Assembly (NCBI RefSeq): GCF_003955665.1 | Contig: NZ_RXHU01000066.1 | Coordinates: 124,001 to 188,000 of the forward strand | Direction: 5' to 3' | Source of the DNA: Paenibacillus whitsoniae | Lineage (GTDB): Bacteria; Bacillota; Bacilli; Paenibacillales; NBRC-103111 | DNA length: 64,000 nucleotides | Shown here: positions 1 through 6,764 of the stretch, in pieces | Position numbering within the stretch: the stretch's first letter is position 1 | How the letters are laid out: each line of letters begins with the position of its first letter | Notes under the pieces: model-generated | The model's input: only the letters and a program-made list of their open reading frames with translations | What the model was told of the DNA's origin: nothing | The model's database searches: none | Program-made: the position numbers and the translations under genes

Positions 1-1098
1 GTGCGGGATTTTGGTGCGCGCGAGCTGATGCCGTCCGCAGCGGTCCGAGATGAGAAGGCCAAGTTCAATGCTCCATTGTTTGCAAAAATGGCGGAGCTAG
101 GGCTCGCTGGCATTCCATGGCCGGAGGGCTATGGCGGATTGGACGCTGATTCTCTGACATTCAGCTGCGTCCTCGAGGAGCTGGCTCGCTCCTGCACCTC
201 GACGGCTTATGCGTTGTATGGGCATGCGGCGCTGGCGAGCGCGCCGATCGCCATGTTCGGAACGGAGCTGCAGAAGATAACGTATTTGATGCCGCTCGCA
301 GAGGGCGCGAAGCTGGGGGCAGCCGCAGACCAGCAGGCGCTGCAGGACTTCGATCGGCTGCAGGCAGTGCGCAGCGGAGATGACTATATATTTAATGGCA
401 TTAACTATGGGGTGATACTTGCTTCAGCTGCGGATATATTCGTCGTCTATGCCTGTACGGGAATGCCAGAAAACGGGAGGGGATATACCGCTTTTATCGT
501 TGAAAAAGCGGCCGGAGGCCTGACCATCGAGCCCGAACCGCCTCGATTGGGCCTGCGCGCTGCGCCTTCGGCGGCGCTGCGATTCAGCGGCTGCCGCATA
601 CCTGCCACGCAGCGGCTGGGCGAGGACGGCGGCGGCTTGCAGATCGCCGCCAGGGTGCATGAGGCCGCCCGCTGCTTGCTGGCGGCACAGGCGGTGGGCG
701 TCGGGCAAGGCGCCCTGGCAGCGGCGCTCGCTTACGCGCAAGAACGGCGGCAGTTCGGCAAGTCGCTCGCTGCGCAGCAAGCGATTGCCTTCAAGCTGGC
801 GGGCATGGCGACGCAGCTTGAAGCCGCACGGCTTCTGACGCTGGAGGCCGCCTGGCAGCGCGCGCAGGGGGCGGCGCCTATGCCGGCGCAGCCCATCGCG
901 CATACGTTTGCCGGCGATGCGGCCGTGGCGGTGGCGATTGAGGCGCTGCAAATTTTTGGCGGCTATGGGTACACCAAGGACTATCCCGCTGAACGTTTCC
1001 TGCGGGATGCCAAAATGCTGCAAATCTGCCAGTCAACCCAGGAATCGCTCTTGGCGTCAATCGCGCCGCTGCTGTCCAAGGAAGACGATGTTGTGTGA
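1..1098 (+). CDS. acyl-CoA dehydrogenase, 5' end cut by the window edge
   Basis: FAD-dependent enzyme of the acyl-CoA dehydrogenase family, which introduces the alpha-beta double bond in an acyl-CoA thioester. The visible 365 residues begin inside the N-terminal helical domain (ELGLAGIPWPEGYGG); the family usually has about 380, so roughly 15 residues lie upstream and the apparent GTG at base 1 is probably internal. The C-terminal domain carries ERRQFGKSLAAQQAIAFKLA and FGGYGYTKDYPAERFLRDAK, both typical. Oddity: the segment that normally reads IYEGT, with the catalytic base Glu, reads ICQST here, giving Gln344. Thiolase and 3-hydroxyacyl-CoA dehydrogenase genes follow, so it probably belongs to a beta-oxidation or branched-chain acyl-CoA operon. 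Family is certain; substrate is not. Confidence 0.93.
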   Translation: MRDFGARELMPSAAVRDEKAKFNAPLFAKMAELGLAGIPWPEGYGGLDADSLTFSCVLEELARSCTSTAYALYGHAALASAPIAMFGTELQKITYLMPLAEGAKLGAAADQQALQDFDRLQAVRSGDDYIFNGINYGVILASAADIFVVYACTGMPENGRGYTAFIVEKAAGGLTIEPEPPRLGLRAAPSAALRFSGCRIPATQRLGEDGGGLQIAARVHEAARCLLAAQAVGVGQGALAAALAYAQERRQFGKSLAAQQAIAFKLAGMATQLEAARLLTLEAAWQRAQGAAPMPAQPIAHTFAGDAAVAVAIEALQIFGGYGYTKDYPAERFLRDAKMLQICQSTQESLLASIAPLLSKEDDVV

Positions 1099-1120
1099 GC
1101 AGAGGAAGGAGACGTGAACG

Positions 1121-2302
1121 ATGAGAGAAACGGTCATTGTCGGCGGTGCGCGAACTCCTTTCGGCAAGTTTGGCGGGGCTTTGCGGGATGTCGCCGCGGT
1201 GGATTTAGGCGGAATCGCCATTCGGGAAGCGATTCGGCGTGCGGGCGTTGCCCCTTCGACCATCGACGAGGTCATTATGGGAATGGTGCTGCAGGGCGGT
1301 GCCGGGCAAGTGCCGTCCCGGCAGGCGGCGCGCAGCGCCGGCTTGGACTGGTCCGTCCCGACGGAGACCGTGAATAAGGTATGCGCTTCCGGTATGCGGA
1401 GCGTGACCTTGGCGGACCAAATCATCCGGGCCGGCGATGCGACAGTGATCGTCGCGGGCGGTATGGAAAGCATGAGCCGGGCGCCGTATTTGCTCCAGCA
1501 GGCCAGATGGGGCAGCCGCATGGGCGACCAGGCGCTGCTCGACGGCATGCTGCTCGACGGGCTGACCTGCCCGTTCCATGGCGTGCCTATGGCTATGCAC
1601 GGCAGTCAGGTCGCGGCCGAACTCGGCATTGCCCGCGAGGAGCAGGACGCGTGGGCTTTGCGCAGCCACGAGCTGGCGGTGCAGGCCGCGGCAAAAGGTT
1701 ACTTGGACGAGGAAATCGTCCAAGTCGCGGTGCCGGGCAAGGGGGGCGAGCGGCATGTCGGGCAGGACGAGTGCCCTCGTCCGGATACGAGCCTCGCGAA
1801 GCTTGCGGCGCTGCCGCCCGTGTTCGATAAGCGCGGCACGATCACCGCCGGCAACGCGCCGGGCGTGAATGACGGCGCCGCCGCGCTCGTGCTGATGGAG
1901 CGGACGCGCGCTGCGACGGACGGTCTGCAGCCGCTGGCGACGCTGGTCGGGCACGCCGCGGTCGGCGAGCGGGCGCCGTATATCTCGACGGCGCCCGCGC
2001 TGGCGATTGCCAAGCTGCTGCGGCAGACTGGCTTGGCTTTAGGGCAGATTGACCGGATTGAGGTCAATGAGGCGTTTGCCGCTGTGCCGCTCACTTGTGA
2101 GCGGATGCTCGGCTGGCAGCGTGATCGCGTTAACGTGAACGGCGGCGCGATTGCACTTGGCCATCCGATCGGCGCCAGCGGCACGCGGATTATGTTGACG
2201 CTGATCCACGAGCTGCGACGGCGTGGCGGGGGTTACGGCATTGCTGCAATCTGCAGCGGTACGGCGCAAGGGGATGCCGTTTTGCTGCGGGTAGACGGCT
2301 AG
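1121..2302 (+). CDS. acetyl-CoA C-acyltransferase (thiolase)
   Basis: Thiolase of 393 residues, the usual length, which cleaves 3-ketoacyl-CoA or condenses two acetyl-CoA. The catalytic set is complete: nucleophile Cys88 in NKVCASGMRS, His348 in GHPIGASGTR and Cys378 in ICSGTAQGDA. The last motif reads CSGTAQG rather than the CxGGG common in many thiolases. The ATG follows a good GGAAGGAG ribosome-binding site, 22 bases after the acyl-CoA dehydrogenase stop. With the dehydrogenases on either side it forms a catabolic acyl-CoA operon resembling the mmg genes of Bacillus. Degradative or biosynthetic direction cannot be told from sequence. Confidence 0.95.
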   Translation: MRETVIVGGARTPFGKFGGALRDVAAVDLGGIAIREAIRRAGVAPSTIDEVIMGMVLQGGAGQVPSRQAARSAGLDWSVPTETVNKVCASGMRSVTLADQIIRAGDATVIVAGGMESMSRAPYLLQQARWGSRMGDQALLDGMLLDGLTCPFHGVPMAMHGSQVAAELGIAREEQDAWALRSHELAVQAAAKGYLDEEIVQVAVPGKGGERHVGQDECPRPDTSLAKLAALPPVFDKRGTITAGNAPGVNDGAAALVLMERTRAATDGLQPLATLVGHAAVGERAPYISTAPALAIAKLLRQTGLALGQIDRIEVNEAFAAVPLTCERMLGWQRDRVNVNGGAIALGHPIGASGTRIMLTLIHELRRRGGGYGIAAICSGTAQGDAVLLRVDG

Positions 2303-2315
2303 GAGGTGAGCGTTA

Positions 2316-3170
2316 GTGAGCATAGCAACCGTCATGGTGGTTGGCGCAGGCCAAATGGGTAGCGGCATCGTACAGGTCGCCGCAAGTAGCGGCAAATCTG
2401 TACTCTGGCAGGACGTGTCCGCTGTCGCACTGGAGAAGGGGCTTCAGCATATTGCCCACAATTTGGACCGGAGCATGGCCAAAGGAAGATTGAGCGGCTC
2501 GGAGAAGACAGCGATTTTGGAGCGGATTGAGGTGACCCCGTCCCTGGATCAGGCGGATCGAGCGCAGCTCGTTATCGAAGCCGTCACCGAACATATGCCG
2601 GTAAAGCAGGCGATTTTCCGCGAGTTGGATGCAGTGTGCCCGCCGGAGACGATCCTCGCGACGAATACGTCTTCGCTGCCGATAACGGAAATCGCCGCGG
2701 CAACGGGGCGGACCGGGCAGGTGATCGGGATGCATTTTATGAATCCGGTGCCGGTGATGCCGTTAGTGGAAATCATTCGCGGGCTGGATACTTCGCAAGC
2801 CGTGTTTGAAGCTGTGGAGCAGGTAGCCCGAGAACTCGGAAAAACGCCTGTGGAGGTGCAGGATTTTCCTGGTTTTGTATCGAATCGGGTACTCATGCCC
2901 ATGATTAATGAGGCGATTTTCACCGTGTATGAAGGGGTGGCATCCCCAGAGGCGGTCGATACGGTGATGAAGCTCGGCATGCGGCATCCCATGGGACCGC
3001 TGGAGCTTGCCGATTTGATCGGCCTGGATACCTGCCTCGCGATCATGGAGATTTTGCATGAAGGGTTCAAAGACAGCAAATACCGTCCGTGCCCGCTGCT
3101 GCGGAAATATGTGAAGGCCGGACGTTTGGGGCGCAAGTCGGGGCAGGGGTTTTACCGGTATTCGGAATGA
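2316..3170 (+). CDS. 3-hydroxyacyl-CoA dehydrogenase (3-hydroxybutyryl-CoA dehydrogenase type)
   Basis: NAD-dependent oxidation of 3-hydroxyacyl-CoA to 3-ketoacyl-CoA. The 284-residue protein opens with a Rossmann dinucleotide motif GAGQMGSG (residues 10-17). It has the family signature GMHFMNPVPVMPLVEII with His140 and Glu152 as the likely catalytic dyad. The C-terminal helical domain (DTVMKLGMRHPMGPLELADLIGLD) is complete. The GTG start sits 7 bases after a near-perfect AGGAGGTGA site. The gene is 13 bases after the thiolase stop and surely cotranscribed. The length fits the short single-domain Hbd/MmgB form, not the fused FadB form. Confidence 0.94.
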   Translation: MSIATVMVVGAGQMGSGIVQVAASSGKSVLWQDVSAVALEKGLQHIAHNLDRSMAKGRLSGSEKTAILERIEVTPSLDQADRAQLVIEAVTEHMPVKQAIFRELDAVCPPETILATNTSSLPITEIAAATGRTGQVIGMHFMNPVPVMPLVEIIRGLDTSQAVFEAVEQVARELGKTPVEVQDFPGFVSNRVLMPMINEAIFTVYEGVASPEAVDTVMKLGMRHPMGPLELADLIGLDTCLAIMEILHEGFKDSKYRPCPLLRKYVKAGRLGRKSGQGFYRYSE

Positions 3171-3187
3171 TGGTTGTCCGGAGGTGG

Positions 3188-3218
3188 AGTAGAGACGAAG
3201 CGAGAACGCGTTTCTACT
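3188..3218 (+). terminator. hairpin closing the acyl-CoA operon
   Basis: A 10-bp stem (AGTAGAGACG paired with CGTTTCTACT, one G-T wobble) around an 11-base loop just after the hydroxyacyl-CoA dehydrogenase stop. There is no clean T-run, so it may be an attenuating hairpin or mRNA end-stabiliser rather than a full terminator. Confidence 0.4.
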
Positions 3219-3251
3219 CTCTCCATACTTTGTTGAGGAAGGAGGAGCGCT

Positions 3252-3665
3252 ATGTCATCAGCATGTTTAGGTTGTCAGTTGGCGAATGGAGAGGTACAAG
3301 CCCATGTTGTCTATGAGAACGAATGGATTACTTGTCTATTGGACATCGCACCGATTAACGAAGGGCATGTGCTGATTATGCCGAAACGGCATATCGTTGA
3401 GGTTGAGGAAATCGATGAGGAGACGATGCGGGCTGTCTTGTCGGCGGCGGCACAGATCAGCAGAGGGCTGAAAGCCTGTTTTGCTCCGGATGGCATCTCC
3501 ATGATGCAAAATGGCGGAATGTTCAACGATCTGGGGCATTACCATCTGCATGTTTTCCCGCGGAATCAAGGCGATGGGTTCGGTTGGGTGGAGGCAAATG
3601 CGGGTAATGCGGCTGCAAAGCGGCTGGCAGAGACCCGATTGAAACTAATTAACCGCATTAATTAA
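3252..3665 (+). CDS. HIT family protein
   Basis: Histidine-triad nucleotide-binding protein of 137 residues, typical for small HIT/Hint hydrolases acting on nucleoside phosphoramidates or dinucleotides. The triad is HYHLHVF with His96, His98 and His100, and the upstream ENEWITCLLDIAPINEGHVLIMPKRH block matches the family. Cys5 and Cys8 in CLGC probably help bind zinc, as in many HIT proteins. The ATG follows GAAGGAGGAGC. It stands alone between the acyl-CoA operon and a small conserved gene, so context says little about substrate. Confidence 0.93.
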   Translation: MSSACLGCQLANGEVQAHVVYENEWITCLLDIAPINEGHVLIMPKRHIVEVEEIDEETMRAVLSAAAQISRGLKACFAPDGISMMQNGGMFNDLGHYHLHVFPRNQGDGFGWVEANAGNAAAKRLAETRLKLINRIN

Positions 3666-3824
3666 AGATATAAAATATTAACTGCATTAACTAATCATGA
3701 AATCACCTTTACACACGCCAGCAGAACAAGCTTTATCTTCGACATACCGCCGCAATTCGTGGTACACTTATCGCATCTTAGGAACGTTGCCTGCATATGC
3801 AAACGCTTGAGGAGGAAATCGTTC

Positions 3825-4226
3825 GTGAAATTTCGTGCTGTCTCGCCTGAGACGCGAATGAATTATATGATCTGGAGCATTCAAAAAGAAATTCGGAAAG
3901 AGAATCAGTACCTCGCCTCACTGCCTTATGATCCGACACCGATTCTGTTTATTGTTAAAGCTCATATCGACAGATGGGACCCGGCGCAGCTGCTGGCGAC
4001 AGACGGGGTGGAGGACGAGTACGACGGGGAGTCACGCAGCATTACGATCTACATCACGAAACATCTTGGGGCGTTAGAGATCCAAGGACTGGCATCTGAG
4101 ATCGATCGGGTTCTCAACAAGTCATTTCAGGATCTGTATGTCCAAGATGGACAAGCCCGTGAGGTGGCAGCGCAAATCATCGCCGTTTTGGATGAAGTCA
4201 TCGAGTTTGAACCCGCCGAGATGTAA
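3825..4226 (+). CDS. conserved small protein, possibly DUF1871-like
   Basis: A 133-residue acidic cytoplasmic protein without signal peptide or membrane segment. A GTG start is chosen because GAGGAGGAA lies 7 bases upstream; an earlier in-frame ATG has no such site. The segment FIVKAHIDRWDPAQLLATDGVEDEYDGES resembles small Firmicute proteins of the DUF1871/YugE kind, from memory only. The C-terminal half looks helical. A strong terminator follows, so it is monocistronic. No function can be assigned. Confidence 0.75.
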   Translation: MKFRAVSPETRMNYMIWSIQKEIRKENQYLASLPYDPTPILFIVKAHIDRWDPAQLLATDGVEDEYDGESRSITIYITKHLGALEIQGLASEIDRVLNKSFQDLYVQDGQAREVAAQIIAVLDEVIEFEPAEM

Positions 4227-4227
4227 C

Positions 4228-4275
4228 AAAAGACAGTCTTCCTTGAAGTTGAAGAAGGCTGTCTTTTGCTTTTTA
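4228..4275 (+). terminator. rho-independent terminator
   Basis: AAAAGACAGTCTTC pairs with GAAGGCTGTCTTTT (one G-T wobble), followed by GCTTTTT, immediately after the preceding stop codon. Confidence 0.9.
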
Positions 4276-4638
4276 TAGCAACTCCCTAGTTACTCCCTTC
4301 CTGCAAAAAGTACAGGTAATCTCACTGTAAAAGGTTCAACATGCCGTAAATCATGTAAACCTTACAGTAAAATTGCGCCGACAGGTGCGTTATCCTCGAA
4401 AATGGGGAGCCAGGCGGCGATGGAACTTTACGAAATGCAGGTCTTTTCGCGAAAACTGCTTATTCTTCGAAATTTAATGTACAGCATGCAGGATCACGGT
4501 AAAATGCGGTAGCGTCGGCTTTATATTTGTTGCCTTCACACTTCCCCCGAAACGCCGCGGCGGATGTGCCTTACCTCGAATGTCCAAGTGTTGTACCCCT
4601 ATCAGACGCAACCTCGTAGGGTGCGTTAAGCCCCTTCT
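4276..4638. other. intergenic region with CTGTA/TACAG repeat units, no gene seen
   Basis: About 360 bases without a supportable reading frame. It contains one good copy of a hairpin repeat (4300-4320), degenerate relatives (ACTGTAAAAGG near 4325, CTTACAGTAAAATTG near 4361), and otherwise unremarkable sequence between the terminator of the small gene and the 3' end of the minus-strand SDR gene. Confidence 0.6.
4300..4320 (+). repeat. CTGTA-AAAG-TACAGG intergenic hairpin repeat, copy 1
   Basis: CCTGCAAAAAGTACAGG followed by TAAT. It differs at one base of 21 from the copy at 30209-30229. The arms CCTGTA and TACAGG can form a short hairpin. Known only from comparison inside this window. Confidence 0.7.
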
Positions 4639-5475
4639 TCAGAATTCGCCCTTATAAATCCTATCTGCCAATGCGAGTACATCCTTGCCGTACTGTGTAA
4701 ACTTTAAAGCAGCAGGCTTGTTTTTGACCAGATAGCTGCCTGCCGGATGCGGATCTGTTGCAGCGTTCAGAAGCAGGCCGGCGCCTGTGCTTGGAGGCGG
4801 GAAGATCAGCTTCATGACCGGCCTCAGGTAAAAAGGAAGGCCGGATTTGTTGCCCGGCCGCAAGGTATTGTTGCCGCCGGGGTCCGCGCTGAGCAGCCGA
4901 ATGCCTTGTCGGGTGAATTCGGGCGCCGCCTCATGGACCCAGAGGGAAAGCGCCAGCTTCGAGGTCGCATAAGGGCCGAAAAGCTTCCGGAAAGGCGCTT
5001 CCGGCATCAGCAGCGAGCCCGGATCAAAGCTATTTAGTGTGGCAAACGCGTTGGTCGAAGTGCCGACGACGGTTCGCATGGACCCCTGCAGCAAGAGCTC
5101 CTTCAACTCATGGGTCAAAATATAAGGAACGATCGTGTGCAATTCCACATGAAGCTCTCGTCCCTGCTTCGAATAGAGGAGTTCCGGAAAGCTGCCTCCA
5201 GCATTGTTAAAAAGAACATCGATGGCCGTCTCGGCTGACTTGATCTGCTGCAAGGCAGAGCGCAGCTGTGAGAAGTCGGCCAAATCGGCGCGGTACACGC
5301 GCAGGGAGCGATCACGAATGGCCTGTTTAATCTGCATATCATCTTCCGGGAAATCAGAGCGATTCAGCGCCGCAACATGCCATCCTAGCTGCAGCAATTG
5401 CTTCGTCAACGCCAGGCCGATTCCGCTGCTAGCACCTGTAATAAGCGCGGTATGCGGGAAATTTGAGTTTGTCAT
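4639..5475 (-). CDS. SDR family NAD(P)-dependent oxidoreductase
   Basis: Classical short-chain dehydrogenase/reductase of 278 residues. The cofactor motif TGASSGIG spans residues 13-20, NNAG residues 90-93, and the catalytic Tyr169 and Lys173 lie in YATSK; Ser140 is the likely third member. The segment following the active site is long and proline-rich (FYLRPVMKLIFPPP), which suggests a hydrophobic or membrane-adjacent substrate site. The start ATG has GGAGGAATTGG upstream on its strand. It is transcribed alone from a promoter with a MerR-type geometry, so expression is probably induced by a small molecule or stress. Substrate unknown. Confidence 0.92.
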   Translation of the reverse strand: MTNSNFPHTALITGASSGIGLALTKQLLQLGWHVAALNRSDFPEDDMQIKQAIRDRSLRVYRADLADFSQLRSALQQIKSAETAIDVLFNNAGGSFPELLYSKQGRELHVELHTIVPYILTHELKELLLQGSMRTVVGTSTNAFATLNSFDPGSLLMPEAPFRKLFGPYATSKLALSLWVHEAAPEFTRQGIRLLSADPGGNNTLRPGNKSGLPFYLRPVMKLIFPPPSTGAGLLLNAATDPHPAGSYLVKNKPAALKFTQYGKDVLALADRIYKGEF

Positions 5476-5530
5476 AAGCCAATTCCTCCATCATCTTCAT
5501 GTCTGGCGAGGGAACCCGCCTCTTTCATAG

Positions 5531-5561
5531 ACCATACAACTTGGTGTTAACACCAAGTCAA
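5531..5561 (-). promoter_or_regulatory. MerR-type promoter with a 20-bp palindrome in a 19-bp spacer
   Basis: On the minus strand: -35 TTGACT (5556-5561), a 19-base spacer, and -10 TATGGT (5531-5536). The spacer is filled by the perfect palindrome ACTTGGTGTTAACACCAAGT (5539-5558). An over-long spacer occupied by a dyad is the hallmark of promoters activated by MerR-family regulators. A further half-site, CCACTTGGTAG, lies just beyond. No merR gene is in the window. Confidence 0.75.
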
Positions 5562-5635
5562 GCCCACTTGGTAGGCCGGATGGAAAACGAAAGCGCCCCT
5601 CCAAAGTTTGGACAGAGACCGCAGGCTCATTCACA

Positions 5636-5665
5636 TTGACTTGTGCAGAGTGTCTGGCGTATAAT
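5636..5665 (+). promoter_or_regulatory. sigma-A-type promoter for the DUF6530-like gene
   Basis: TTGACT (5636-5641), an 18-base spacer and a perfect TATAAT (5660-5665), about 57 bases ahead of the start codon. Confidence 0.75.
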
Positions 5666-5675
5666 CAGTTTGTGG

Positions 5676-5692
5676 TTTAGTAAATTACTAAA
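5676..5692. promoter_or_regulatory. operator-like dyad just downstream of the -10 box
   Basis: TTTAGTAA-A-TTACTAAA is a perfect 8-bp inverted repeat around one base. It covers about +4 to +20 relative to the expected transcription start, a position typical for repressor binding. Confidence 0.55.
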
Positions 5693-5722
5693 TAACTGAA
5701 CATTCCTTTAGGAGGCTTCCCA

Positions 5723-6202
5723 ATGAAAATTCCAACAACGTTGAAACATAAACCTGTGATCGTATCTGAAAATTATGCCAATATCGATGGCAGATATACG
5801 AACAACTCCGACGCTAAGGGTCTTTCGCTTGGCCTGGCCCAGTGGAACGACCGCGGCAAGGTCGACATTTCCGCCAAAGTTTGGCGTTATACGGGGGAGA
5901 AATGGTCCCGTCAATCCGAGGAGCTTCCGCTGCACCGGGTCCTGGACTTGGCCATTCTGGTTTGCCGGGCGAAGCAGCATTTTTTGGATGCGTACCGGTA
6001 TGAGAACTTTTACGACCCTGAGAATCCAGAGATCGACCGTGTCGGCCTCCAGGGCGATGCGATGACGGTCGCGGTGTGTACGGATAACGAGAAAATTAAT
6101 GAAGACATCCGCCTTTTTAACCAGGCGCTTAGTGACGATGATGAGCTGATCGGTGAACGACTCCGCACATTGTCAGCAATTTTGAAGGAAATGGGGTATT
6201 AA
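5723..6202 (+). CDS. conserved protein, DUF6530-like
   Basis: A 159-residue soluble protein beginning MKIPTTLKHKPVIVSENY with no signal peptide or membrane segment. It resembles the conserved Firmicute family I recall as DUF6530; function unknown. The ribosome-binding site TTAGGAGG is good. It lies 6 bases upstream of a GIY-YIG-like gene, with which it shares a promoter and terminator, so the two are expressed together. A perfect dyad downstream of the promoter points to a dedicated repressor. Confidence 0.8.
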   Translation: MKIPTTLKHKPVIVSENYANIDGRYTNNSDAKGLSLGLAQWNDRGKVDISAKVWRYTGEKWSRQSEELPLHRVLDLAILVCRAKQHFLDAYRYENFYDPENPEIDRVGLQGDAMTVAVCTDNEKINEDIRLFNQALSDDDELIGERLRTLSAILKEMGY

Positions 6203-6208
6203 TCCGCC

Positions 6209-6592
6209 GTGCTAGACAAAAATAAAAAGAAAGAGCTTTCCTCGGCGTATGCCCAAACGTTTCGCGCGATGGGCGTGTATCAGATTCGCAACACGTCGAA
6301 CGGCAAAATTTACGTCGTCTCCTCCATGGACCTTGAGGGAGCGCGGAATCGGTTCGACTTTGCCAAGCAGATGAACTTGAGCATCTTTCATGAACTGCAA
6401 AAAGATTGGCAAGCCTTTGGCCCGAACAGCTTTGTGTTCGAAGAGCTGGACCGACTCAAGCCGGACGAAGATGCGCCCGTAGACGCTACCTCGCAGAAGC
6501 ATTACCGTGACGAGGTCGATGCCTTGTTGGAGCTGTGGCTGGAGAAGCTGCAGCCTTACGAGGAGAAGGGATATAACCGGCGCAAGCGGTAG
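6209..6592 (+). CDS. GIY-YIG nuclease-like protein, degenerate motif
   Basis: A 127-residue protein with a GIY-YIG-like core: GVYQIRNTSNGKIYVVSS (from about residue 22), followed by an Arg-rich helix (ARNRFDFAKQ) and FEELDRL. Active members have the second motif as Y-I/V-G; here it reads YVV, so the invariant glycine is missing. The Arg and Glu positions seem kept. It may be a non-catalytic or altered nuclease-fold protein. The GTG start comes 6 bases after the upstream stop and lacks a strong own ribosome site, which suggests translational coupling. A terminator follows directly. Confidence 0.75.
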   Translation: MLDKNKKKELSSAYAQTFRAMGVYQIRNTSNGKIYVVSSMDLEGARNRFDFAKQMNLSIFHELQKDWQAFGPNSFVFEELDRLKPDEDAPVDATSQKHYRDEVDALLELWLEKLQPYEEKGYNRRKR

Positions 6593-6613
6593 GGAAGTCC
6601 CGCCAATAGAAAC

Positions 6614-6660
6614 GACCATACACTTCGGCTGAGAATCGGCTGAAGGGGTATGGTCTTTTT
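6614..6660 (+). terminator. rho-independent terminator
   Basis: GACCATAC and CTTC pair with GAAG and GTATGGTC around a GC-rich loop, then TTTTT. Confidence 0.88.
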
Positions 6661-6764
6661 ATGTCCGCCTCATCGTACACATGATTGATCAACTAGAAGG
6701 AGATCCGGTTATAAGAGAAGAAATGGGTACTTAAGGAAATCGGACCTGGAGAGGGGAGAATGCC

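Noticed and set aside
3797-3810. cre-like TGCAAACGCTTGAG ahead of the DUF1871-like gene
   Set aside because: It overlaps the ribosome-binding region and departs from the consensus in the right half.
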